Positions 1 to 8,006 of a stretch of DNA of 45,875 nt are shown piece after piece. The DNA comes from a virus. The position numbers and the translations under genes are program-made. The notes beneath the pieces were generated by a model, which saw only the letters and a program-made list of their open reading frames with translations, was not told where the DNA came from and ran no database searches. How positions within the stretch are numbered: position 1 is the first letter of the stretch; each line of letters starts with the position of its first letter. The stretch covers positions 1 through 45,875 of IMG/VR virus record IMGVR_UViG_3300033993_002357. One strand, written 5' to 3'.

Positions 1-403
1 TATTTCCAATCATTAATTGGTGATTGGTTTTCATATTTTCAACAAAATATTTACACAACTCATATAGTTTTTCCATATGACCATTAGCAATATCTATTAA
101 TATTTTTGTTCGAGTTAGTTCGGCAACATAGGTTTTATGTCGATTTATCATCAATTCGAAATCTGATAAGGATATTGACCAAAATGTATTGTCGTAATAT
201 GGTTTTTCACCTCTGGGTAAACATACCTCAAGGTTTTCATCTAAAAATATTTCATAATTGTTACGATTAACAACGGTGTCCATTGGACTAACAATAATAG
301 GAAGTGTTCCTTTATTTGTGAAAATATTAATTTCACTTCTAGATGTTATTGATGAGATTGTTTCAGGAACTAATGTAATGTCCTTAAAGTCGAATTTTTG
401 CAT
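1..403 (-). CDS. GMP reductase / IMP dehydrogenase-like protein (partial)
   Basis: The ATG is at 403; 134 codons are visible and the C-terminus lies beyond the window start. The opening residues (FDFKDITLVPE, then SRSE) match the start of the IMPDH/GMPR TIM barrel. SPMDTV at residues 39-44, DIANGH at 104-109 and IGN at 132-134 are the family's substrate and barrel motifs. The family interconverts IMP with XMP or GMP using NAD(P). The catalytic Cys loop is outside the window, so reductase and dehydrogenase cannot be told apart. It would act in phage purine nucleotide metabolism. Confidence 0.75.
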   Translation of the reverse strand, partial: MQKFDFKDITLVPETISSITSRSEINIFTNKGTLPIIVSPMDTVVNRNNYEIFLDENLEVCLPRGEKPYYDNTFWSISLSDFELMINRHKTYVAELTRTKILIDIANGHMEKLYELCKYFVENMKTNHQLMIGN

Positions 404-455
404 AATTTATCCTTTTTGATTTAAGGATAAATTATAAATGTCGAAAATTCAAATA

Positions 456-1079
456 TTATGATTTGAATCTTATAACTAATTTGGATAATAATTCTTTGAA
501 GATAATACCTGAAAGTGTTAAACCTGTGAAGCTAATAATTCTGATAGCTAATTGTTTCAAATCAACATTTTCAGTACTTCCATCTTCAACCATTTGATAT
601 ATCATAGGTAATATAGGAATAATGAAAGTATAACTTAACATATTTGTTATTTTGTGGAAAGTTAACCCCAGACTATCAATAAATTCAATAAATGTGTTTC
701 TGAGTGTATCAGTTTTTTTCAATATTCTATCAAAAATTCCACTCAAACCATCCTCATATATTTTTGTATAGATTTTTGTTACAATTTTTTTGTTGTCTAC
801 AAAATATGTTGCAATTACACCAATTAAAATTAAAACTAACTCACTCTCATCAATCTCAGGATATTTTCCTCTTACGAAATCTTCAACAGGACCCATAAAA
901 CCACCGATACCAGCACCCCAAGTTAGAAGAAATTGTAAATTCATTCCAATTTGGTTTTGAGCCTCGTTGATAATCTCTTTAACTCTTTCGGTATTTTGTT
1001 TTATTACATTACCAAGTTCTTCACCAGTACTTTCAGTGATAATTATTCTTTTTTGTTGTTCGGTGATTATAATTTTCAT
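456..1079 (-). CDS. predicted membrane protein, phage-specific
   Basis: A 207-residue protein I do not recognise. It opens with a basic/hydrophobic MKIIITEQQKRIIITES stretch similar in style to the start of the protein at 27251. Hydrophobic segments around residues 47-62, 80-95, 145-163 and 180-196 suggest several membrane passages. The start faces the gene at 1123 across a shared palindromic TATAAATATTTATA region. Function unknown. Confidence 0.6.
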   Translation of the reverse strand: MKIIITEQQKRIIITESTGEELGNVIKQNTERVKEIINEAQNQIGMNLQFLLTWGAGIGGFMGPVEDFVRGKYPEIDESELVLILIGVIATYFVDNKKIVTKIYTKIYEDGLSGIFDRILKKTDTLRNTFIEFIDSLGLTFHKITNMLSYTFIIPILPMIYQMVEDGSTENVDLKQLAIRIISFTGLTLSGIIFKELLSKLVIRFKS

Positions 1080-1093
1080 AATAATAAATATTG

Positions 1094-1109
1094 TATAAAT
1101 ATTTATATA
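1094..1109. promoter_or_regulatory. TATTTATA box, palindromic, between divergent genes
   Basis: TATAAATATTTATATA lies midway between the divergent genes at 1079 (minus) and 1123 (plus). It reads as TATTTATA on both strands, so it could serve both genes. It belongs to the box family found before many late-region genes here. Confidence 0.4.
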
Positions 1110-1122
1110 GAAAACTAAAATT

Positions 1123-1410
1123 ATGATTAACCCTGAATTGCAAATTGGAGACAGAGTAGTTCTTTTGACTATGGAGGGAGAACCTGATATGAATTATGGT
1201 GAAAAAGGTGAGGTAATTGGTATTACAAAAGTTTTCGGAAACAAACAATATAAAATCAAATGGGAAAATGGGAGGATGTTGGATTTGTTGGAGGACGCTG
1301 ACAAGTGGATGTATGAAGAGGATTTCGACAAAATGAAAAAGAAGAAAAAAATAAAAGAAAGTTATACCATAACAAAAAAGGTTTTAATGAAACAATTGAA
1401 CCTACAATAA
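1123..1410 (+). CDS. small KOW/SH3-like beta protein
   Basis: A 95-residue protein. LQIGDRVVLLTMEG, then GEKGEVIGI, then YKIKWENGRMLDLL reads like a small SH3/KOW-type beta-barrel that carries a 'limit' or binding surface. The C-terminus is strongly basic (MKKKKKIKES) and ends in a predicted helix. This fold is common in small phage proteins. No specific role is visible. The start is 14 nt after the TATTTATA region. Confidence 0.6.
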   Translation: MINPELQIGDRVVLLTMEGEPDMNYGEKGEVIGITKVFGNKQYKIKWENGRMLDLLEDADKWMYEEDFDKMKKKKKIKESYTITKKVLMKQLNLQ

Positions 1411-1420
1411 AATAAGATAC

Positions 1421-1428
1421 TATTTATA
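1421..1428 (+). promoter_or_regulatory. TATTTATA box before gene at 1440
   Basis: TATTTATA ends 11 nt before the ATG at 1440. It is one of the recurring late-region boxes. Confidence 0.4.
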
Positions 1429-1439
1429 AATAAAAAAAT

Positions 1440-1961
1440 ATGAACGCATACTTTTTCAAGATGAATCAAGCCGAAAGAAATGATATCTTAGACCAACACA
1501 GAAAGGTATATGATGGTTTTGTAACTACATATGGCCAACAAATCAATCAACAACCATTATATACCCAAGATTTTGCCAATGACAAAGAAGGTTTAACGGT
1601 TAGTAATAAAGGTGTGGTTAAAACATACACTAACATAGGGATAAATGAGTCAAATGCAATGACTGGTGCAAAATATTTACCTGATGTTTCTTTTGACTTT
1701 GGAGGACCTGATGACCAATTTGAGACAGAATATGTTGGTTTCGGAGGTGAGGATAAAATTGCTGATAGTGAAACTGATATGGAACACGGAACTTTTGATG
1801 ATGATTCAACAACATACACTTTGGATTTTGAATTAGAAAATGAACCTCAATTTCAAAACATAGATATTTCTGAATTTGATGATGAAATTGATAATATAAA
1901 ATCACTACAAGAACAATTAGATAAAAGTTTGGATATGTTCAAAAGATTCAAAAAATATTGA
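1440..1961 (+). CDS. acidic phage protein, likely virion-associated
   Basis: A 173-residue protein I do not recognise. The N-terminal third is polar and mixed; residues about 90-150 are very acidic (repeated Asp/Glu with SFDFGGPDD-type stretches). The C-terminus is an amphipathic helix ending FKRFKKY. It starts an array of three closely packed genes (next start 2 nt after its stop) and has its own TATTTATA box, consistent with late expression. Confidence 0.6.
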   Translation: MNAYFFKMNQAERNDILDQHRKVYDGFVTTYGQQINQQPLYTQDFANDKEGLTVSNKGVVKTYTNIGINESNAMTGAKYLPDVSFDFGGPDDQFETEYVGFGGEDKIADSETDMEHGTFDDDSTTYTLDFELENEPQFQNIDISEFDDEIDNIKSLQEQLDKSLDMFKRFKKY

Positions 1962-1962
1962 T

Positions 1963-2271
1963 ATGGAAGTTATTGAAATAATTTCTTATCACATAAATCG
2001 ACTTGAAGAGGTCTTGGAAGTTTCTTTCAGAACAAATAACGATAATGAGGATATATCTCGTGAGAGTAAAATTCCTTTCTATGATATATCAGATTTTGGT
2101 TATTCCTTTCATGAAGAAATTGAAGATGAAATAGTTGAGGATGAATACGAAAACTATTTAAATGATTATGAAGATGACGATTTATTCGTTGATGAAAATG
2201 ATATTTTATCTTTTCTTAATGAATATTATACACTCTTTATTGATAAATTACCTAAACCTGAATTGTTCTAA
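1963..2271 (+). CDS. small acidic protein
   Basis: A 102-residue protein with an extremely acidic centre (EEIEDEIVEDEYENYLNDYE). No family is recognised. Its stop overlaps the start of the next gene by one base, so it is probably translationally coupled with its neighbours. Confidence 0.6.
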   Translation: MEVIEIISYHINRLEEVLEVSFRTNNDNEDISRESKIPFYDISDFGYSFHEEIEDEIVEDEYENYLNDYEDDDLFVDENDILSFLNEYYTLFIDKLPKPELF

Positions 2272-2519
2272 TGGGTAGATTTGAAATAGATACTATTATC
2301 GATCTTATGAGGAATTACACAACTCAGAGTAACGATGGTGAATTGGGTGAACAAGACGCAGCACCTGCAGGGTCAACTGGAGGAGGGTCTAAACCAACAT
2401 ACCCAACAGTAACAAAATGGGAATCTGGTGCGACCAGAGGTTTAGCAAATCCTGTTGGACTTACAAAGTGGCGAGAGGTTTATAAAATTACAAGGGGTAA
2501 AGCAAATACTTTATTGTAA
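2271..2519 (+). CDS. small Gly/Pro-rich phage protein
   Basis: An 82-residue protein with a low-complexity linker (GSTGGGSKP) and a C-terminal GLANPVGLTKWREVYKITRGK stretch. It overlaps the preceding stop codon by one base. I do not recognise the family; position and style suggest a minor structural protein. Confidence 0.55.
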   Translation: MGRFEIDTIIDLMRNYTTQSNDGELGEQDAAPAGSTGGGSKPTYPTVTKWESGATRGLANPVGLTKWREVYKITRGKANTLL

Positions 2520-2526
2520 AATAAAC

Positions 2527-2534
2527 TATTTATA
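2527..2534 (+). promoter_or_regulatory. TATTTATA box before gene at 2545
   Basis: TATTTATA ends 10 nt before the ATG, in almost the same arrangement as at 1421. Confidence 0.4.
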
Positions 2535-2544
2535 CTAAAAATAT

Positions 2545-3297
2545 ATGAGCTTAGAAATTTCTCTAAAACAAAAACTCGGAGATATCAAAAACAAAAAAAA
2601 TCAAGTTATTTCAGAGGGTAAGTATACTATTAATAGATTTTCAAAAATATTTGAAGATGTAAATTTGGATAATAATGATGACTTATTAATCCTACGAGCA
2701 AACCTGATTAAAGAATTCAAAACTTTATATAAAAATCATTTATTGAATGAAAATGTCGATATGAGTTCTATTGGAAGTAGCATAGGGTATTTGGCAAAAA
2801 AATTGTCAAAAAGTGTGTGGGATAGAATGTTTATTGGCTTATATAAAGAAATGGCAAAATCTTTGGGGTTCAATCCTGAAAGTGTTATGTTCACTGTGGT
2901 AGTTGAAGGATTCCAAATGATGGAATGGGGAGACATTATTAAAGTTTTAGGGGGTGATTGTGATTTATTAACAAGAAAACTTACCTCAGCCATACTAAGT
3001 GGGTTGACAAAAAAAATAAGTGACAAAATGCAATTAGCTGGGGCTGGTTATGACATCATAAGAATTGCACTAGTTCAAGGTTTGACTGATGATCCTGATT
3101 CACCTGTTGGAAAAATGGTACAACAAAATCTTTCACCTGTGGTCTGTAAAAAAATGGAGGAATGGTTAGGCAAGGTTGAGAAAAAAGGTGAACAAATACA
3201 AAAGGATAAAGAATCCTCAAAAAAAGAACCAAGTACACCCACAACAAAATCAACACCTGATGTTTTTGCACAAGCTAAAAAAGCAACTGGTTTGTAA
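2545..3297 (+). CDS. phage protein of unknown function
   Basis: A 250-residue, largely helical protein. Residues 80-180 are hydrophobic/amphipathic (GYLAKKLSKSVWDRMF, then ILSGLTKKISDKM). The C-terminal 45 residues are a Lys/Ser/Pro/Thr-rich disordered tail. Hydrophobic helices followed by a flexible tail resemble several uncharacterised proteins of this genome (for example 24365 and 31251). It is followed by a structured 3' region and a terminator. Function unknown. Confidence 0.6.
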   Translation: MSLEISLKQKLGDIKNKKNQVISEGKYTINRFSKIFEDVNLDNNDDLLILRANLIKEFKTLYKNHLLNENVDMSSIGSSIGYLAKKLSKSVWDRMFIGLYKEMAKSLGFNPESVMFTVVVEGFQMMEWGDIIKVLGGDCDLLTRKLTSAILSGLTKKISDKMQLAGAGYDIIRIALVQGLTDDPDSPVGKMVQQNLSPVVCKKMEEWLGKVEKKGEQIQKDKESSKKEPSTPTTKSTPDVFAQAKKATGL

Positions 3298-3302
3298 TTA
3301 AA

Positions 3303-3360
3303 GATACCTGCAAGGTAGGGCTTGCATGGGATAAACTCGACTAAAAGAAAGGGAGGTATC
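3303..3360 (+). ncRNA. structured RNA element, 3' region
   Basis: GATACCT (3303-3309) pairs with AGGTATC (3354-3360). Inside, GCAAG (3310-3314) pairs with CTTGC (3321-3325). The element lies between the stop codon at 3297 and a terminator. It could be a processed 3' RNA or a structured UTR; the class is not recognised. Confidence 0.35.
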
Positions 3361-3371
3361 CAACATCTACC

Positions 3372-3395
3372 AAAAGGACACATATGTGTCCTTTT
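3372..3395. terminator. bidirectional terminator
   Basis: A perfect 24-nt palindrome (AAAAGGACACAT then its complement) lies between the convergent genes ending at 3297 and 3400. It has an A tract on one side and a T tract on the other, so it can stop transcription from both directions. Confidence 0.7.
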
Positions 3396-3399
3396 GTGT

Positions 3400-3891
3400 T
3401 TAATAAAATGTATTTTTAAAGTTTTCCCAAATATCTTCTACAGATGAATTTATTATTTCAGAAAATATTGTTGGTTCATAAGGTTTAATATTTAATCTCA
3501 TACCTGCTTCTTCAGGTGTCTTGTCTCCCTTAAGTCTATTACATGATGAACAAGAGGTAACTAAATTCATCCAAGTATTTCCACCACCTTTGGATTTAGG
3601 TATAATATGGTCGATTGTTAAATTTCTTTTACTACCACAATAAGTACATTGATGACCATCCCTCTTGTATAAACGATGTCGATTTATTTTTAATTTACTA
3701 ACTCTGAATTTCACAAAATTAAGTAAACGAATTATTAATGGACGAATAAATTCACCCATACCTGAGACTAAAGGTTTTTCACTAGCCTTCAATATTTCAG
3801 CCTTACCCTTACTAACTAAGGTAAACCCCTTATAAACTGAGGTTACATTTATGGGAGTGAAATCAGCATTTAACACTAAAACTTTATCCAT
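3400..3891 (-). CDS. HNH endonuclease
   Basis: A 163-residue protein with a complete HNH/zinc module: CTYC at residues 82-85, DH at 94-95, Asn109, and CSSCN at 114-118. The N-terminal part (VLVLNADFTPINV) is typical of the stand-alone HNH proteins common in Bacteroidetes and their phages. It is likely a DNA nicking or cleaving enzyme, possibly for homing or genome processing. It is encoded opposite to its neighbours, with a TATAAATA-like sequence (minus strand) upstream of its start. Confidence 0.8.
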   Translation of the reverse strand: MDKVLVLNADFTPINVTSVYKGFTLVSKGKAEILKASEKPLVSGMGEFIRPLIIRLLNFVKFRVSKLKINRHRLYKRDGHQCTYCGSKRNLTIDHIIPKSKGGGNTWMNLVTSCSSCNRLKGDKTPEEAGMRLNIKPYEPTIFSEIINSSVEDIWENFKNTFY

Positions 3892-4035
3892 ATTTCTTGG
3901 TCACTATTTATACATTTTTTATAAGTATACAATTTCAAATGATAAAAATATAATAAAAAAAAAGATTCAATCAAATTCGAAATAATTTTGTTTGTTTCAT
4001 TCTTTTGTTTTATCTTCACAGAATAAATCAATCAT

Positions 4036-4647
4036 ATGAAGAGTCTTGTACAAATATTAGTAATTTTGGGGTTCGTTTATATTACTTTCGGACATAAAAA
4101 AAATCAGAATAATTTTATATCTGATGTTTCAACCACAAAAGAAAGTAACCCATATGCTAAATTAAAAAAGGTAGTTTACAAAGTTAAAGGTTTGGGTGAT
4201 GTAAGTAATTATACACTTAACCAAACTGCGAGTACCATAGAGAGTTTTTATGGTTTCACTACCATAGTTGAACATAATGTTGAAATTAATCCGAAAATGT
4301 TTATCAAGAACACTGATGATATCTTAAATGCTTCAGTTTGTTTAGAAAATCTGAATTCATACACAGAAAAAACAATTTATGTAACCAACAAAGAGTTATG
4401 GGCTTTAGGTAGATATGTCAATGGTTTAGCTTATCATGAAGGTAATTCAGTAATTGTAAGTACAAGAGCAACTGATATTACTGAAACAATAAAACACGAG
4501 ATTGGACATACTTTGGGTTTAAATCATTGTGATGATAAAACTTGTGTTATGGCATCAGAAAATGACAATTACGAAACAGGTAAATTTTGTAATAAATGTA
4601 AAAACCATTTAATCGTTAGATTCAATATTAAAAAAAATAAACTATGA
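4036..4647 (+). CDS. archaemetzincin-type zinc metalloprotease (M54-like)
   Basis: A 203-residue protein. HEIGHTLGLNH at residues 154-164 is a full HExxHxxGxxH zinc site. It is followed by C165, C170, the VM pair (171-172) and FCNKC (184-188): the HExxHxxGxxHC-x4-C-V-M...CxxC signature of archaemetzincins. An N-terminal hydrophobic segment (residues 1-18) suggests export or membrane anchoring, so the protease may act in the periplasm. It may cleave host proteins or process phage proteins; the substrate is unknown. The gene overlaps the next one by 4 bases (ATGA). Confidence 0.8.
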   Translation: MKSLVQILVILGFVYITFGHKKNQNNFISDVSTTKESNPYAKLKKVVYKVKGLGDVSNYTLNQTASTIESFYGFTTIVEHNVEINPKMFIKNTDDILNASVCLENLNSYTEKTIYVTNKELWALGRYVNGLAYHEGNSVIVSTRATDITETIKHEIGHTLGLNHCDDKTCVMASENDNYETGKFCNKCKNHLIVRFNIKKNKL

Positions 4648-5021
4648 ATAACCCCAAAGAAAAATTAAGACAATTTTATATTACAAATGGTATAGTTGAG
4701 ACATCCAAAGTGACAAGGTTATCCTATCAACGAATTATAGATGAACTAAATTTACCATACAAAAAATTTGAAGACATACAATTTACACCCCATCCTGTAA
4801 GTGGTGTAAGAAGTGTAACTATGTTTGAAAATGGTTATGGTGCCTCTGTAGTATCACATCCAATGTCATATGGTGGAAAAATGGGTTTATATGAATTGGC
4901 GGTACTTGACAAAAATGGTGAATTAACTTATGATACACCAATAACTGATGATGTGATAGGTTATCTCACACCTGAACAAGTAACAGAAAAATTAATTGAA
5001 ATACAAGATTTAAAAAATTAA
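4644..5021 (+). CDS. conserved-looking phage protein, unknown function
   Basis: A 125-residue protein without a recognised motif. A mixed alpha/beta composition is suggested by alternating hydrophobic stretches (GASVVSHPMSYGGKMGLYEL). It is coupled to the metalloprotease gene by an ATGA overlap and followed 4 nt later by the next gene, so it belongs to the same transcript. Confidence 0.6.
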   Translation: MNNPKEKLRQFYITNGIVETSKVTRLSYQRIIDELNLPYKKFEDIQFTPHPVSGVRSVTMFENGYGASVVSHPMSYGGKMGLYELAVLDKNGELTYDTPITDDVIGYLTPEQVTEKLIEIQDLKN

Positions 5022-5025
5022 AATT

Positions 5026-5298
5026 ATGCCAACCTTTTATCAAGATGTAGAAGCTGAAGTAGATATTGATGTTGAAGAATTTGTTGACTCATGTTCAGCA
5101 AGAGAAATCGAAAAACTAATTCGTTATTTGGTTGAGGAGGGAAATTTACCAAAAACCTTAACCACTTATACCCAAACACAAAATCTATCACTAAATGATA
5201 CTATGTGGTACGAAACAACTGAAAAAATTAGAGGTAATCGACTTAGTTTGACCACTGAGGAAATAGAAATAATCGAAAATATTGCAAAACGATTTTAA
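5026..5298 (+). CDS. small acidic helical phage protein
   Basis: A 90-residue protein. The start (FYQDVEAEVDIDVEEFVDSCS) resembles small phage proteins of unknown function with a 'vDiDieEFld' opening. Followed 2 nt later by another small gene. Confidence 0.6.
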   Translation: MPTFYQDVEAEVDIDVEEFVDSCSAREIEKLIRYLVEEGNLPKTLTTYTQTQNLSLNDTMWYETTEKIRGNRLSLTTEEIEIIENIAKRF

Positions 5299-5300
5299 TT

Positions 5301-5477
5301 ATGTATATTATTGTAAAACACATCAAAACAGACCATAACACAACTCTACCAGTTGTACTAGTCGACACGCAATGTGAAGTGTTAGAGTTTGAAGCTATTG
5401 AAGAAGCTGAAAAAATGAAAAATCTTTTTGAAACTAATTCTGACTCAGGTTACAAATATGAAGTAAAAAAGATTTGA
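5301..5477 (+). CDS. 58-residue hypothetical protein
   Basis: Open frame from ATG 5301 to TGA 5477, starting MYIIVKHI and ending YKYEVKKI. The beta-alpha-beta pattern (VVLVDTQ, EAIEEAEKMKNLFE, YKYEVK) looks like a small folded domain. It lies 2 nt after the preceding stop, with the same codon style as its neighbours. Confidence 0.55.
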   Translation: MYIIVKHIKTDHNTTLPVVLVDTQCEVLEFEAIEEAEKMKNLFETNSDSGYKYEVKKI

Positions 5478-5537
5478 TTCTTCTTGACAATCCAAAAACA
5501 ATCACTTAAGTTTTAAAACACAATTAAACGAAACGAT

Positions 5538-6935
5538 ATGAACTTCATTGATGCCTTACAATCAGAGGACACCTACACAGAAAACGGAATGGTAACTAAT
5601 TCTTCATCTTTGAATGAATGTGTGAATCTATTCTTCACAATTGGTGCTATGAGAAAACAAGATAAGGAACGACTTATCTCGACATTCTCGAAAGCATTCA
5701 ATGAGAATCCGTTATCAGCATTGAAAATCTTATTTTGGGTTAGAGATGTAAGAGGTGGAGCAGGTGAAAGACAAATCTTCCGTGATATCATCAAATATCT
5801 TGCGGAGAACCATCCAAGTGTTGTTCAAAAGAACATCCAAGCAATACCACACTTTGGTAGATGGGATGACCTTTCAGTTCTTTTTGGTACCAAGTTGGAA
5901 GCTGAGGCAACCAGAATGTTTGTAAGTGGTCTTATTGTAGAAAATGGACTATGTGCAAAATGGATACCAAGAAAAGGTGTTATATTCAATGTAATTAGAA
6001 AGGCTTTGAATACTACTCCTAAAGACCTTCGTAAGTTATTAGTGAATATTTCCAACACTGTTGAGCAAAAAATGTGTTCAAACCAATGGACTAATATTGA
6101 GTATGCAAAAACTCCATCATTAGCTATGGGTAGATACACAAAAGCTTTTGCAAAACACGATAACACTGGATTTACTGAGTATTTAGAAAAACTAAAGAAA
6201 GGAGAAACTAAGGTTAATGCTGGTGCTGTTTATCCTTACAATATTGTTCAAACAATGGAACAAGGTAGTTGGGAATTAGCAAACGAGCAATGGAAATCTT
6301 TACCAAACTTTATGGAAGGTACAACTGAAAGAATTTTACCTGTGGTTGATGTGTCAGGGTCAATGAGTTCAAAAGTTTCTGGTAGTATTAGTTGTTTAGA
6401 TGTTGCAGTTTCTTTAGGGTTGTATATCTCAGAAAGAAATGAAGGTGAATTCAAGGATTCTTTTATTACTTTCTCGGAGTCACCAAAACTAGAAAAAGTT
6501 TCAGGAACACTTAAAGAACGCTACTACGAAATGATAGCTACTGATTGGGGTATGAGTACTAATTTAGAAAAAGTATTTCAGCTTATTCTTAATCAAGCCA
6601 TCAAACACAGTGTATCACCTGAAGATATGCCTTCTAAGATATTGATTATGTCTGATATGGAATTTAACCAAGCTTCAAACCACTCTGAAAGTGCGATTCA
6701 GATGATAAGAAGAATGTATGAAGAAAGTGGATATTCATTACCACAAGTCATATTTTGGAATATTCAATCAAGGAATAAAAACTTTCCTGTTAGATGTAAT
6801 GAATCGGGGACTGCATTAATCTCGGGTCTTTCACCAAGTATTGTAAAGTCAGTATTAGGTGGAAAAGAGATGACACCGATATCTATTATGAATGAAACAA
6901 TCAATTCAGAAAGATATTCAATCATCGAAATATAA
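5538..6935 (+). CDS. Ro60/TROVE-DUF2828-like RNA-binding ring protein
   Basis: A 465-residue protein, close to the usual size of Ro60 and DUF2828 proteins. The N-terminal half is a helical-repeat domain with hallmark stretches: LFWVRDVRGGAGERQIFRDI around residues 65-84 and IPHFGRWDDLS around 103-113. The C-terminal half is a von Willebrand A domain with a MIDAS site, DVSGSM at 271-276. Ro60 relatives form a ring that binds Y RNAs and misfolded RNAs; in bacteria they work with exonucleases. Here the gene is followed within 10 nt by RNA elements with Y-RNA-like stems and 1.2 kb later by a tRNA array, which supports an RNA-handling role. The DUF2828 branch is the closer match; binding of RNA is inferred. 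Confidence 0.8.
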   Translation: MNFIDALQSEDTYTENGMVTNSSSLNECVNLFFTIGAMRKQDKERLISTFSKAFNENPLSALKILFWVRDVRGGAGERQIFRDIIKYLAENHPSVVQKNIQAIPHFGRWDDLSVLFGTKLEAEATRMFVSGLIVENGLCAKWIPRKGVIFNVIRKALNTTPKDLRKLLVNISNTVEQKMCSNQWTNIEYAKTPSLAMGRYTKAFAKHDNTGFTEYLEKLKKGETKVNAGAVYPYNIVQTMEQGSWELANEQWKSLPNFMEGTTERILPVVDVSGSMSSKVSGSISCLDVAVSLGLYISERNEGEFKDSFITFSESPKLEKVSGTLKERYYEMIATDWGMSTNLEKVFQLILNQAIKHSVSPEDMPSKILIMSDMEFNQASNHSESAIQMIRRMYEESGYSLPQVIFWNIQSRNKNFPVRCNESGTALISGLSPSIVKSVLGGKEMTPISIMNETINSERYSIIEI

Positions 6936-6943
6936 GAAAAAGG

Positions 6944-7085
6944 AAAAATTGGTTCATAAAGTATGATTACTGCAAACTAAAATACAAACATTGAATCATT
7001 TTAATTTCAGATTGAGTTGTTGACTCACTTTTCCAATCGCACGGAAATAAACCTCAACAAAAACCCCATACTGAAACCAATTTTT
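6944..7085 (+). ncRNA. candidate Y RNA 1
   Basis: The ends pair: AAAAATTGGTT (6944-6954) with AACCAATTTTT (7075-7085). An asymmetric internal loop follows (CATAA 6955-6959 against GA 7073-7074), then AGTATG (6960-6965) with CATACT (7067-7072). Interior hairpins include TGAGT/ACTCA and TTTCC/GGAAA, arranged like tRNA D and T arms. A terminal stem with a conserved internal loop is the Ro-binding architecture of Y RNAs. It begins 8 nt after the stop of the Ro60-like gene. Confidence 0.6.
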
Positions 7086-7129
7086 CCAATTTTCTTTTAA
7101 AATTGATTTAATAACTAATTATAGTACAA

Positions 7130-7187
7130 AGGATAGATTCAGCAATCTTTAAAAATCAAATTTGTAAATTGACCAAAAAACTATCCT
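7130..7187 (+). ncRNA. possible Y-like RNA stem (middle copy)
   Basis: AGGATAG (7130-7136) pairs with CTATCCT (7181-7187), preceded by CAA and followed by GA, as in the flanking copies. The outer GGTT/ACC stem is not clear here, so this may be degenerate. Confidence 0.3.
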
Positions 7188-7196
7188 GACAATTTA

Positions 7197-7263
7197 GGTT
7201 ATAAAGAATGAGTTCAGCAAAATATATAAGAACGCAAACCTTAAAAAAAATCATTCTGAGACC
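7197..7263 (+). ncRNA. candidate Y RNA 2 (short)
   Basis: GGTT (7197-7200) pairs with GACC (7260-7263). The internal loop is ATAA against GA, and the upper stem AGAATGA (7205-7211) pairs with TCATTCT (7251-7257). The arrangement GGTT-(C)ATAA-AG...CT-GA-(A/G)ACC is the same as in copy 1 although the upper stem sequence differs, which is compensatory change. A T8 run follows. Confidence 0.5.
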
Positions 7264-7304
7264 ATTTTTTTTCATTTATATTCTGGAATTAAAAAATAAA
7301 ATCT

Positions 7305-7312
7305 TATCTTTG
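7305..7312 (+). promoter_or_regulatory. Bacteroidetes-type promoter (TATCTTTG)
   Basis: TATCTTTG matches the TAnnTTTG -7 box. The upstream TTCTGG near 7281 is a weak -33 box. It would drive the secreted protein at 7359. Confidence 0.5.
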
Positions 7313-7358
7313 ATACATAATCAAAAGGAAATTATTTAACAAACAAAAAAAATAGAAA

Positions 7359-7973
7359 ATGAAAAGAACAATCTTAATCAGTTTAGGTCTAATTTTGACT
7401 TCTTTGGTTGCGAAAGAGGTTTCAGCTCAATCAACACCAAAAACAAATGAAATAGTAGTAAGAGTTACAACTTATAATGGTGAAAGTTTACCAACTATTG
7501 TCACACCTGAGGTAAAGGTAATCAGTACTAGATATTTCAAAAATCCTGAGGACAACAAAAAATTTAGAGCATTCAAATATAATGCTTCAGTTGTAAGACC
7601 ATATGCTATCGAAGCGATATCTCTTTATCGTGAAATCACTAAGGACTTTGGTGATATGAAGAAAAAAGACAAAAAGAAATACACAAGGAAACTACAAAAA
7701 GAATATACATCAAAATATAAAGATAAACTTGTAGACTTATCCAAGGAACAAGGTTTTGTTCTTATAAAAATGATTGAAAGAGAGTTGGACACACCATTTA
7801 ATGATGTAATAACTGAAATCAGAGGTGGGTGGGAAGCCGCAAAATGGTCTGTAACAGGTGCTTTCTTTGGATATAATTTAAAGAAAGGTTACAATCCAAA
7901 AGATGATAAATTATTAGAAATAGTGTTAAAATCTTTTGATATTACTTACACCAAGAATACAATTAATCTTTAA
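7359..7973 (+). CDS. secreted protein of unknown function
   Basis: A 204-residue protein with a clear signal peptide (MKRTILISLGLILTSLVAKEVSAQS, cleavage after the Ala near residue 23). The mature part is basic and helical (KKKDKKKYTRKLQKEYTSK). No enzyme motif is visible. It has its own host-type promoter, suggesting expression outside the late programme. It may be a periplasmic host-modifying protein. Confidence 0.6.
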   Translation: MKRTILISLGLILTSLVAKEVSAQSTPKTNEIVVRVTTYNGESLPTIVTPEVKVISTRYFKNPEDNKKFRAFKYNASVVRPYAIEAISLYREITKDFGDMKKKDKKKYTRKLQKEYTSKYKDKLVDLSKEQGFVLIKMIERELDTPFNDVITEIRGGWEAAKWSVTGAFFGYNLKKGYNPKDDKLLEIVLKSFDITYTKNTINL

Positions 7974-8006
7974 CTTTTTTTGAAAAACTTTATATTTATA
8001 ATAAAA

